Source: Cyclobacteriaceae bacterium (GTDB taxonomy: Bacteria > Bacteroidota > Bacteroidia > Cytophagales > Cyclobacteriaceae). From it: DNA of 64,000 nt. This document shows positions 52,719 through 60,163 of the stretch, piece after piece. The position numbers were made by a program, and so were the translations under genes. The stretch is taken from contig JALHOT010000001.1 in assembly GCA_022842845.1 (NCBI GenBank), forward strand, positions 183,842 through 247,841. The letters run 5' to 3'. The stretch's first letter is position 1. The number at the start of each line of letters is the position of its first letter. Under the pieces are notes generated by a model. That model searched no databases, was not told the origin of the DNA, and was given only the letters and a program-made list of their open reading frames with translations.

Positions 52719-55595
52719 TTAGGCCTCTGCACTGGCATATTCCTCCATTGGCAAACAGCTACACACTAAGTTTCTGTCACCGTAAGCATTGTCAACACGG
52801 CTTACGCTTGGCCAGAACTTCATATCCTTCACATAAGGAAGCGGGAAAGCAGCTTTCTGTCTGCTGTAAGGCCTGGTCCACTCATTGGCTGTAATGACAG
52901 CAGCTGTGTGAGGCGCATGCTTTAACACATTTTCCTCCTTAGAGTACTTACCTTCCTCAATTTCACGAATTTCGTTTCTGATCTCGATCAAAGCATCCAC
53001 AAAACGATCCAGCTCTTCTTTAGGTTCGCTTTCTGTAGGCTCTATCATCAACGTACCCGCTACCGGGAATGATACCGTTGGCGCGTGGAAACCATAATCC
53101 ATCAAGCGCTTGGCGATGTCTTCAACTTCTACGCCTGCCTTTTTGAAATCACGGCAATCCACAATCATTTCGTGGGCTGCACGACCGTTGGTACCAGTGT
53201 ATAAAATTTTATAATGACCATTCAAACGCTCCTTTATGTAATTAGCATTTAAGATGGCGTACTTGGTAGCATTGGTCAATCCATCACCCCCCATCATAGC
53301 AATATAGGCATAAGAAATGGTGAGGATGCTGGCACTACCCCATGGGGCTGCTGACACTGCGCTGATGGCATGCTTACCACCTGTTTTTACGACAGCATGA
53401 CCAGGCAAGAAATCTTTTAATTTGTCATTGCAGCAAATAGGCCCCATGCCAGGGCCGCCACCACCGTGTGGTATACAGAATGTTTTGTGAAGGTTTAGGT
53501 GACAAACATCTGCGCCAATATTGGCCGGAGACGTTAAGCCTACCTGAGCATTCATGTTGGCACCATCCATATACACGAGACCTCCGCACTGATGAATGAT
53601 CTCACATATTTCTGTAATCGCTTCTTCAAACACTCCGTGTGTAGATGGATAGGTCACCATCAAACATGATAAGCGATCTTTGTATTGCTCTGCCTTGGCC
53701 TTTAAATCTGCCACATCAACCTTTCCTTCTTCGTCAGATTTTGTTACCACTACTTCCATACCGGCCATGACTGCACTCGCAGGATTAGTACCGTGGGCTG
53801 ATGAAGGGATCAGGGCAATGTTTCTATGATGATCACCACGGCTCTGGTGATACGCGCGGATGACCATTAAGCCTGCATACTCGCCTTGAGCACCGCTGTT
53901 GGGCTGCAGTGAAACACCGGTAAAACCAGTAATCTCTTTCAACCATTTTTCAAGATTGTTAGTCAACTCCTGATAACCCAAAGTCTGATCTGCTGGCGCA
54001 AAAGGATGCATGTTACCTAACTCAGGCCACGTTACAGGAATCATTTCTGTGGTAGCATTCAATTTCATGGTACAAGAACCCAATGAAATCATCGAATGCA
54101 CCATCGATAAATCCTTATTCTCCAAACGCTTGATGTAACGCAGCATTTCATGTTCTGAATGATGCGAAGAGAACACAGGGTGCGTCATAAAAGAAGCGGT
54201 ACGCACCAAGGCTGAAGGCCAGCTTACTGTATCGGCAGCCTTTTTTACACTTAGAGTCTTTCCTGCCACCGTTGCGAAAATCTGTAGCAAGGTTTCAATA
54301 TCGTTTTGAGAGGTTGTTTCATCCACAGAAATACCTACGAAATTATCGGCATGGTAGCGAAGGTTAATCTCATGTTTGACAGCTTCCTTCTCAATAGCCT
54401 TCTTATCAGCTACTGTAATTTTTAGCGTATCGAAATAATTTTCGTTCACCTGCTTGTACCCGAGGGCTTCTACCCCTGCTGCCAGGTTCTTAGCCAAGCC
54501 ATGTACACGACCAGCAATTTTCTTTAAACCTTCAGGACCGTGGTAAACACCATACATACCAGCCATTACAGACAATAACACCTGCGCAGTGCAGATATTA
54601 GAGGTCGCCTTTTCCCTGCGGATATGTTGTTCACGTGTTTGCAAAGCCATGCGATACCCGGGATTACCAGAAGCATCGATCGAAGCACCAATAATACGAC
54701 CCGGCATCTGACGCTTGAAATCATCTTTGGTGGCAAAGTAAGCCGCGTGCGGACCACCAAAACCCATAGGGATTCCGAAACGTTGTGTAGAACCAACTAC
54801 CACATCAGCACCCATTTCACCTGGTGATTTCATCATTACCAGACTCAAAATATCGGCTGCCATAACCACAAACACATCTTTCTCATGCGCAGTTGCTGCA
54901 AAAGCTGTGTAGTCTTTAATGGCTCCATCAGCATTCGGGTTTTGAACAAACACAGCAAATAAATTAGCGTCTGTCAAATCTAAAGTATTGATATCGCCCA
55001 CTACCAGCTCTACACCGATTGGAGCCGAGCGCGTCTTTAACAAATCAATGGTTTGTGGAAAACTATTCTGATCAACAAAAAATGTGTGTGCGTTTTTCTT
55101 GGAGGCTTTGCGTGAAGCATACATCAAGTGCATGGCTTCTGCCGCAGCGGTGGCTTCGTCAAGCAAAGAGGCATTGGCGATTTGCATGCCGGTTAAATCA
55201 ATCACCATGGTTTGGTAATTAATAAGTGCCTCCAGGCGGCCTTGAGCTATTTCGGCCTGATAAGGCGTATAGGCAGTATACCATCCTGGATTTTCCAAAA
55301 TGTTACGAAGGATAACACCAGGCGTTATGGTGTTGTAATAGCCTGTGCCTATGTAAGACTTGAAAACCTTGTTCTTAGAAGCCAAAGCCTTAAAGCTCTT
55401 CAAAAATTCAAACTCCGATTGTGCAGCGGGCAACTCAAGCGGCTTTTTTAGTCTTATGTTTGCCGGCACTGTCTGCTCAATCAGCTCATCTATTGATGAC
55501 GCCCCAACAACTTTCAGCATTTCAGCTGTTTGTCTGGCATCTGGCCCAATATGGCGCCCTTCAAATTTTTCGGAGTAAGTTGAATCTATTTTCAT
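52719..55595 (-). CDS. gcvP: Glycine dehydrogenase (glycine cleavage P protein)
   Basis: A 958-residue single-chain P protein, with the two halves fused as in E. coli. The PLP lysine is Lys704 in [16 protein letters not shown]. It decarboxylates glycine and transfers the aminomethyl group to the H protein. gcvT and gcvH are not nearby, so the complex is encoded at scattered loci. A good -7 element lies about 62 bases upstream; the leader is too short for a glycine riboswitch. Confidence 0.98.
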   Translation of the reverse strand: MKIDSTYSEKFEGRHIGPDARQTAEMLKVVGASSIDELIEQTVPANIRLKKPLELPAAQSEFEFLKSFKALASKNKVFKSYIGTGYYNTITPGVILRNILENPGWYTAYTPYQAEIAQGRLEALINYQTMVIDLTGMQIANASLLDEATAAAEAMHLMYASRKASKKNAHTFFVDQNSFPQTIDLLKTRSAPIGVELVVGDINTLDLTDANLFAVFVQNPNADGAIKDYTAFAATAHEKDVFVVMAADILSLVMMKSPGEMGADVVVGSTQRFGIPMGFGGPHAAYFATKDDFKRQMPGRIIGASIDASGNPGYRMALQTREQHIRREKATSNICTAQVLLSVMAGMYGVYHGPEGLKKIAGRVHGLAKNLAAGVEALGYKQVNENYFDTLKITVADKKAIEKEAVKHEINLRYHADNFVGISVDETTSQNDIETLLQIFATVAGKTLSVKKAADTVSWPSALVRTASFMTHPVFSSHHSEHEMLRYIKRLENKDLSMVHSMISLGSCTMKLNATTEMIPVTWPELGNMHPFAPADQTLGYQELTNNLEKWLKEITGFTGVSLQPNSGAQGEYAGLMVIRAYHQSRGDHHRNIALIPSSAHGTNPASAVMAGMEVVVTKSDEEGKVDVADLKAKAEQYKDRLSCLMVTYPSTHGVFEEAITEICEIIHQCGGLVYMDGANMNAQVGLTSPANIGADVCHLNLHKTFCIPHGGGGPGMGPICCNDKLKDFLPGHAVVKTGGKHAISAVSAAPWGSASILTISYAYIAMMGGDGLTNATKYAILNANYIKERLNGHYKILYTGTNGRAAHEMIVDCRDFKKAGVEVEDIAKRLMDYGFHAPTVSFPVAGTLMIEPTESEPKEELDRFVDALIEIRNEIREIEEGKYSKEENVLKHAPHTAAVITANEWTRPYSRQKAAFPLPYVKDMKFWPSVSRVDNAYGDRNLVCSCLPMEEYASAEA

Positions 55596-55657
55596 TGTAT
55601 TGGTAGTTCTTAAATTTTAGCGATGGCACACACCTAATAAGGTTGTTAAAAGTGCCG

Positions 55658-55665
55658 CAAAGGTA
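55658..55665 (-). promoter_or_regulatory. -7 element of the gcvP promoter
   Basis: TACCTTTG on the minus strand is an exact TAnnTTTG match, about 62 bases before the gcvP ATG. No TTTG at the usual -33 distance was found. Confidence 0.55.
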
Positions 55666-55749
55666 ATTTCTAAAACCTTAATCTGTTAACAGTGTTCAAC
55701 CGATTTAAGTCATAATTTTCAAAGATTTTACCAGCTGTATAAAAATCCA

Positions 55750-55765
55750 TTTTCAGGCCTGAAAA
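55750..55765. promoter_or_regulatory. 16-bp perfect palindrome upstream of an M28 peptidase gene
   Basis: TTTTCAGGCCTGAAAA lies in the intergenic region between divergent gcvP and the peptidase at 55810, 44 bases before the peptidase ATG. Perfect symmetry over 16 bases suggests a protein-binding site, but no regulator is known. Confidence 0.35.
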
Positions 55766-55809
55766 ATTGTAAAACCTGCCCATCTTTGGTCTTTAACCAC
55801 ACGCTAAAC

Positions 55810-57294
55810 ATGAAAAGATCGTATCTGTTAGGGCTTGGCCTGGCTTTGAGCCTCGGCCTGCATGCCCAAGATCCTGTTGCGCAAAAATATGGCGCACTCA
55901 TTACCACCTCCGATCTCAAAGAAAACCTGAGTATTCTGGCTTCAGATGCTATGGAAGGAAGAGAAACCGGCAAAAGGGGACAAAAAATGGCTGCAGCCTT
56001 TATCAGCGCCCATTTCGAAGAATTAGGACTTGTTGCCCCGGTTAATGGCGGCTATCAGCAACCAGTGGAACTTTTTACTACTGGCGCCCCTGCCATCATG
56101 GTAAAAAGTCAGACAGGCGACCTGAAGGAATTTGAAGACTTTACCTACTACGGATCTGGCGAAACAAAAGGAACAGAAACCCTGACCTTGATCTTTGGCG
56201 GTAAAGGGACGGATGATGATCTGAAAGATATTGATGTGAAAGGGAAAGCAGTAGCTATTTTGTTGGATGCCAATGCTTCTTTACGCAGCAATGCAGCTGT
56301 AACCAAGTTACGTGAAAAAGGCGCTTCTCTGGTGGTGGCTTTCACGGATACACAAGATGAATTCGCTCAACTTACCGGCATGATGAAACGCTTTTCCAGC
56401 GGCCGCATCAGCATGAGTAACAAAGCTTCTGCCAATTTGGGACTTTTCTTAGTGGGACCTGCCGCTAGCGAAAAATTGTTCAAGACCAGTGCAGACAAAC
56501 TAAAGAAAGCGGTGAGCGATAAAAAAGTGGCGAAAGTGAAGCCGTCAAGTATCAGCTTCTCTATTGCACAGACTTTCAATCCCTTAAAAACCTCCAATGT
56601 ATTAGGATACCTGGAAGGCACTGACAAAAAAGATGAACTGGTGATTATCACATCTCACTATGACCACATAGGCATGCTGCCTTCCGGTGATGGCGACCGC
56701 ATCAACAACGGTGCAGATGATGATGGCTCTGGAACTGTAGCCGTAATGCAATTAGCGAAAGCTTTTACACAAGCCAAAAAAGATGGCAAAGGCCCGCGCA
56801 GAAGCATTTTGTTCATGACCGTTACCGGTGAAGAAAAAGGCTTGTTGGGTTCTGACTACTATACGCAACATCCGGTGTACCCTTTATCCAGTACCGTTGT
56901 TAACTTAAACATCGATATGATTGGCCGTACGGATCCACAGCATAAAGACAGCGCGCCTTATGTATATGTGATCGGATCAGATCGCCTTTCGAGTGAATTA
57001 CATAACCTAAGCGAAAGCACGAACAACACTTACACAAAATTGGCTTTTGACTATACGTACAATGCCGAGAGCCACCCTGATAGAATTTACTATCGTAGTG
57101 ACCACTGGAACTTTGCCAAGAATAATATTCCCATCGTTTTCTATTTCGATGGCGTGCACGAAGATTACCACAAGCCCAGCGATGAAGTAGATAAGATTGA
57201 GTTTGAACTGCTGAAGAAGCGTGCTGAACTAGTATTCTACACAGCGTGGGACATTGCCAATCGTGATAATAGATTAACGGTTGACAAAAAATAA
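55810..57294 (+). CDS. M28 family zinc peptidase (exported)
   Basis: A 494-residue peptidase with signal peptide MKRSYLLGLGLALSLGLHAQ, a PA-like insert, and the M28 core: ITSHYDHIG (zinc His, with Asp), NNGADDDGSG (bridging Asp), VTGEEKGLLGS (Glu pair), NIDMIGR (zinc Asp) and late FDGVHEDYHKPSDE (zinc His). It ends RAELVFYTAWDIANRDNRL. The frame is open to 55786, but the signal starts at 55810. A decayed copy of its tail lies 2.2 kb downstream at 59509-59640. It has its own promoter region with a perfect palindrome and a strong terminator at 57316. Confidence 0.94.
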   Translation: MKRSYLLGLGLALSLGLHAQDPVAQKYGALITTSDLKENLSILASDAMEGRETGKRGQKMAAAFISAHFEELGLVAPVNGGYQQPVELFTTGAPAIMVKSQTGDLKEFEDFTYYGSGETKGTETLTLIFGGKGTDDDLKDIDVKGKAVAILLDANASLRSNAAVTKLREKGASLVVAFTDTQDEFAQLTGMMKRFSSGRISMSNKASANLGLFLVGPAASEKLFKTSADKLKKAVSDKKVAKVKPSSISFSIAQTFNPLKTSNVLGYLEGTDKKDELVIITSHYDHIGMLPSGDGDRINNGADDDGSGTVAVMQLAKAFTQAKKDGKGPRRSILFMTVTGEEKGLLGSDYYTQHPVYPLSSTVVNLNIDMIGRTDPQHKDSAPYVYVIGSDRLSSELHNLSESTNNTYTKLAFDYTYNAESHPDRIYYRSDHWNFAKNNIPIVFYFDGVHEDYHKPSDEVDKIEFELLKKRAELVFYTAWDIANRDNRLTVDKK

Positions 57295-57315
57295 CTGCCA
57301 AAATAATAGCAAAAT

Positions 57316-57351
57316 AACAAAACAGACAGCCAAATGGCTGTCTGTTTTGTT
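57316..57351. terminator. Strong terminator after the M28 peptidase
   Basis: AACAAAACAGACAGCC (57316-57331) pairs perfectly with GGCTGTCTGTTTTGTT (57336-57351) over AAAT; T-rich on both strands. The next gene on the minus strand ends 176 bases further on. Confidence 0.92.
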
Positions 57352-57527
57352 ATCAACTTATATACTCTAAATCAATTTTCATCTTTCTATGATCAGCACA
57401 AAACTTATCCAAAACTTACTCTTTCAATAAACTTTGTCTTTGACATAACAATAAACAGTCAATCATTCTCTTGTCATTAAAAAATTAATTGCCCCTTTAA
57501 CTGCTGTTCAAACAGAGATACGGTCAA

Positions 57528-58136
57528 CTAATCACTTTCTACTAGCGTGGCATGAATTTCAACCATCTTTTTGAGATGGTGCATTTCCTGGTTTATACCT
57601 CTTTTGATAAAATAAACTAATAACCCTGCAACAAACAATGCAGAAACATCCATAAGTATTAACCACTTTAATGAAATATACCTGCTAAACTCTGGTGTCA
57701 GCATATAAAAACCAATAAAGTATACTGTAAATATGATGATCGTAACAGGGCCGTGAATTCGTTTCCGGAATTCAAGAAAAGTCAATGACTGTTGAAGGGA
57801 GGCCCTTGTTGTGTCTGACAATTTAATCTTAGCGGAACGCCACGCGCTTAACAGCTCAATTACAATTCTGATGAGTAGGCCTCCAATCATGAGATTGTAA
57901 CCGATTATACTCAATAAATCTTGAAAGTTGTATAGATAATAGAAATAGAATAGAAGCATGGCAACAGTTCCTGAAAGCACCGCTGCATTTCCATAATGTG
58001 CCAGCAACGTACTTTTCTTTTTCGACTCACCAGCCTTGCGCACAGCGCTAATATCCACCATAGGCTGCTCAACATTTCTCTTTACTTGTTGCCAAATTGA
58101 TGTGAGCTCATCCAAGTCTTTTTCTTTCATTTTCAA
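57528..58136 (-). CDS. Four-helix membrane protein of an ECF sigma operon (possible anti-sigma)
   Basis: A 202-residue protein with an N-terminal soluble region (about 1-48, LDELTSIWQQVKRNVEQPMVDISAVRKAGE) followed by four membrane helices (about 50-68, 73-93, 129-147, 155-176) and a short helical tail. In Bacteroidota a membrane protein with a cytoplasmic N-terminus often follows an ECF sigma factor and controls it, so an anti-sigma role is plausible, but no ZAS or FecR motif is seen. It overlaps the sigma gene by 29 bases. Confidence 0.75.
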   Translation of the reverse strand: MKMKEKDLDELTSIWQQVKRNVEQPMVDISAVRKAGESKKKSTLLAHYGNAAVLSGTVAMLLFYFYYLYNFQDLLSIIGYNLMIGGLLIRIVIELLSAWRSAKIKLSDTTRASLQQSLTFLEFRKRIHGPVTIIIFTVYFIGFYMLTPEFSRYISLKWLILMDVSALFVAGLLVYFIKRGINQEMHHLKKMVEIHATLVESD

Positions 58137-58617
58137 TTAATGTTTTCAGTTTTACCTTTATACGATGAATTTTTACTCTCAGATTATTTTCTGTAACATC
58201 GATAATCCGGGCAATCTCCTCGTATTCTTCCTCCTCCAATACCATCATTATAATTAGTCTGTCTACCTCCTCAAGCTGACCGATGGCTCTATAAAGAATT
58301 CTTTCACTCTCATTAGTATTACCCGATACATCAGATTCAATAGTCTCTACTACTTTATCTAAAGGCAACTTTACCTTACTTTTTTCTTTGCGTAGTTGCA
58401 GCAGACAAGTATTAATAGTAATACGATAAATCCATGTCTTATGCGAAGCTTCACCTCGATAGTCAGACAAAGCATTCCATACATTTACAAAAATATCCTG
58501 AACAAGATCGTGAGCCTGATCTAAATCACCCTTCATAAAACCCCTGCACAGGGTAAGCACCATAGCGTGGTGCTGCCTGTGTAAGCTTTGAAACAATGAC
58601 TCACGGCTATTACTCAT
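58108..58617 (-). CDS. ECF RNA polymerase sigma factor
   Basis: A 169-residue sigma-70 family ECF factor: region 2 (about 20-80, with AHDLVQDIFVNVWNALSDYRG and the TWIYRITINTCL helix) and region 4 (about 110-165, LIIMMVLEEEEYEEIARIIDVTENNLRVKIHRIKVKLK). It lies between an alpha/beta hydrolase gene (4-base overlap) and a membrane protein gene (29-base overlap). It probably directs RNA polymerase to a small set of promoters, perhaps its own. Confidence 0.93.
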   Translation of the reverse strand: MSNSRESLFQSLHRQHHAMVLTLCRGFMKGDLDQAHDLVQDIFVNVWNALSDYRGEASHKTWIYRITINTCLLQLRKEKSKVKLPLDKVVETIESDVSGNTNESERILYRAIGQLEEVDRLIIMMVLEEEEYEEIARIIDVTENNLRVKIHRIKVKLKTLIENERKRLG

Positions 58618-59447
58618 TGCGCCAAGAATGTGTTAACCTGATTATAAAGCCATTCTGGTTGATCGTACATGATATAGTGCTTCCCTCCAGGTGCAATCAG
58701 AAGTTTTTTATCAACAAGGTTTGTGTATTGCTTTTCATAGTTAGGAAAAACTAATTCTTTGGTTGGAAAGGGAGCCCCTAAAATAAGAACAGGTGCTTTA
58801 ACCTGAGAAAGCGTTGGGCGGAGATCAAGTTTTAATAAATCAGTATACCCAAAAACATAAGTCTTACGATCGGCCTCTAAGATCCAAGATTTAATTAGTT
58901 CCTGCTTTTCTACTACTGAGGTCATGCCTTGAGCCATCATTAAGGCGGTTTTCGCAAATGCCTCATCACCCATGCCCAGCATTTGTTTGTTATATGGACT
59001 TTCATATTGCAATGATTCGGCTGGTACACCTGGCATCATTACTTCGCGCATACAGGGCAAGGCATCGACAATGATTACTTTAATAACTCTATCACCCAAT
59101 TCGGCTGCAAGATCAACAGCAAGGTTGCCTCCCATACTGTGACCAATCAGTATTAAGCCCTTAAGTTTCTTAGACTTTACATAATCTACAAGTTCTTTCT
59201 TTATTGTACTGTACCAAGGCATGGCTATTGGTGCATTACCGTTAAATCCAGCATACGAAACAAAGTAGGACTCGTACTTACCCTTCAGATTCTTTGCCGT
59301 CTCTGTCCACATAGAACCTGGCGTTATAAAGCCTGGAAGAAATAAGATAGGCGTTCCCTTCCCTGATTTTTCCACCTTAATTGCTGAAGATTGAGCAAAA
59401 GATACAAATGAGCCTAGTACTAATAAGAAAACAACTAATTTTTTCAT
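58614..59447 (-). CDS. Exported alpha/beta hydrolase
   Basis: A 277-residue alpha/beta-hydrolase fold protein with signal peptide MKKLVVFLLVLGSFVSFAQ. The nucleophile elbow is GHSMGGNLA with Ser104, the oxyanion region is PILFLPGFITPGSMW, and the catalytic His is in GGKHYIMYDQPEW near the end. It is the first gene of the operon, 4 bases overlapping the ECF sigma gene. Substrate unknown; periplasmic esterase or lipase-like activity is inferred. Confidence 0.9.
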   Translation of the reverse strand: MKKLVVFLLVLGSFVSFAQSSAIKVEKSGKGTPILFLPGFITPGSMWTETAKNLKGKYESYFVSYAGFNGNAPIAMPWYSTIKKELVDYVKSKKLKGLILIGHSMGGNLAVDLAAELGDRVIKVIIVDALPCMREVMMPGVPAESLQYESPYNKQMLGMGDEAFAKTALMMAQGMTSVVEKQELIKSWILEADRKTYVFGYTDLLKLDLRPTLSQVKAPVLILGAPFPTKELVFPNYEKQYTNLVDKKLLIAPGGKHYIMYDQPEWLYNQVNTFLAQ

Positions 59448-59508
59448 GGTTTTTAATTTTTAACACTCAGATGCAGATAATGCTGAATTATTACACCTGA
59501 ATTAAAAA

Positions 59509-59640
59509 ATATTACCAGAAGCTAACAGATAAAGTAGAGAGTTTGATTTCGAAGACCTAAAGAAGCGTGCTGAACTAGTATTCTACACGGCATGGGATAT
59601 TGCCAATCGTGACAACCGACTTACTGTTGATAAGAAGTAA
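59509..59640 (+). pseudogene. Decayed tail of an M28 peptidase gene
   Basis: This intergenic stretch matches the end of the peptidase gene at 55810-57294. It encodes DLKKRAELVFYTAWDIANRD and ends DNRLTVDKK before a TAA, aligning with the intact copy, with an identical 28-base run across the AAGAAGCGTGCTGAACTAGTATTC part. Upstream, TATTACCAGAAGC lines up with GATTACCACAAGC, but a frameshift follows and nothing homologous is found further back. Silent differences show age rather than recent duplication. It keeps a terminator at 59660-59691 like that of the intact gene, so a second peptidase copy once ended here. Confidence 0.85.
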
Positions 59641-59659
59641 GGGGTCGATAATTTAAAAT

Positions 59660-59691
59660 AAAAATGGCTGTCGTTATCGACAGCCATTTTT
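59660..59691. terminator. Strong terminator between peptidase remnant and doxX
   Basis: AAAAATGGCTGTCG (59660-59673) pairs perfectly with CGACAGCCATTTTT (59678-59691) over TTAT, with T-rich tails on both strands. It ends the DoxX gene on the minus strand and once ended the peptidase copy on the plus strand. Confidence 0.93.
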
Positions 59692-59696
59692 ATTTA

Positions 59697-60110
59697 CTAC
59701 TTCTTTAGCAGCACCTTATCTGCACTATATCTTCCAGCGCCTAATAAAAAAATCACACTGTAAATAGTCAGGAAAAGAAAGCCTGTTTCACCATCCCCAA
59801 ATATCTCACCGTTATGCCGGATGAAAACAGCCACAAACATGGTGATGATTAACGGAATCACAGTTAGCCTGGTAAGAAAACCCGCAGCCAACAGTATTGA
59901 GCAAAAGAATTCTGCAAAAATGACGAGGGCCAAAGAAAAGGCACCTCCCAGGCCCAAGAAATCCATAAACTTCTCTTTGCGCTCAGCATAGTGAATCAAT
60001 TTGGTATAGCCATGTGGTAACATCAGCACGCCAGCTGTTAAACGAAGCGCCAATAAACCGATATCTACCCGGCTATTGACAATTTTTGATGATAAAAAAC
60101 TTGATATCAT
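59697..60110 (-). CDS. DoxX family membrane protein
   Basis: A 137-residue membrane protein with four hydrophobic helices and the DoxX pattern: LALRLTAGVLMLPHGYTKL, FAEFFCSILLAAGFLTRL, and VAVFIRHNGEIFGDGE. DoxX proteins are linked to redox and thiol stress in some bacteria. It lies 53 bases after the M16 protease gene with a terminator between, so it is probably transcribed separately. Confidence 0.9.
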   Translation of the reverse strand: MISSFLSSKIVNSRVDIGLLALRLTAGVLMLPHGYTKLIHYAERKEKFMDFLGLGGAFSLALVIFAEFFCSILLAAGFLTRLTVIPLIITMFVAVFIRHNGEIFGDGETGFLFLTIYSVIFLLGAGRYSADKVLLKK

Positions 60111-60120
60111 GTTTAGAAAA

Positions 60121-60149
60121 ATGCTACCCAGGTTTGAAGCTGGGTAGCG
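60121..60149 (-). terminator. Terminator after the M16 protease gene
   Basis: GCTACCCA (60123-60130) pairs with TGGGTAGC (60141-60148) over 10 bases; on the minus strand the stem is followed by ATTTTTCT. It lies 15 bases after the protease stop. Confidence 0.85.
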
Positions 60150-60163
60150 TTTAATACGATCAA

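Noticed and set aside
55596-55657. Glycine riboswitch in front of gcvP
   Set aside because: The leader after the -7 element is only about 60 bases, too short for the tandem or single glycine aptamer, and no aptamer pairing was seen.
59537-59640. Functional small protein at the peptidase remnant
   Set aside because: There is no start codon in frame, an in-frame stop lies upstream, and the similarity is to the C-terminus of a large enzyme.
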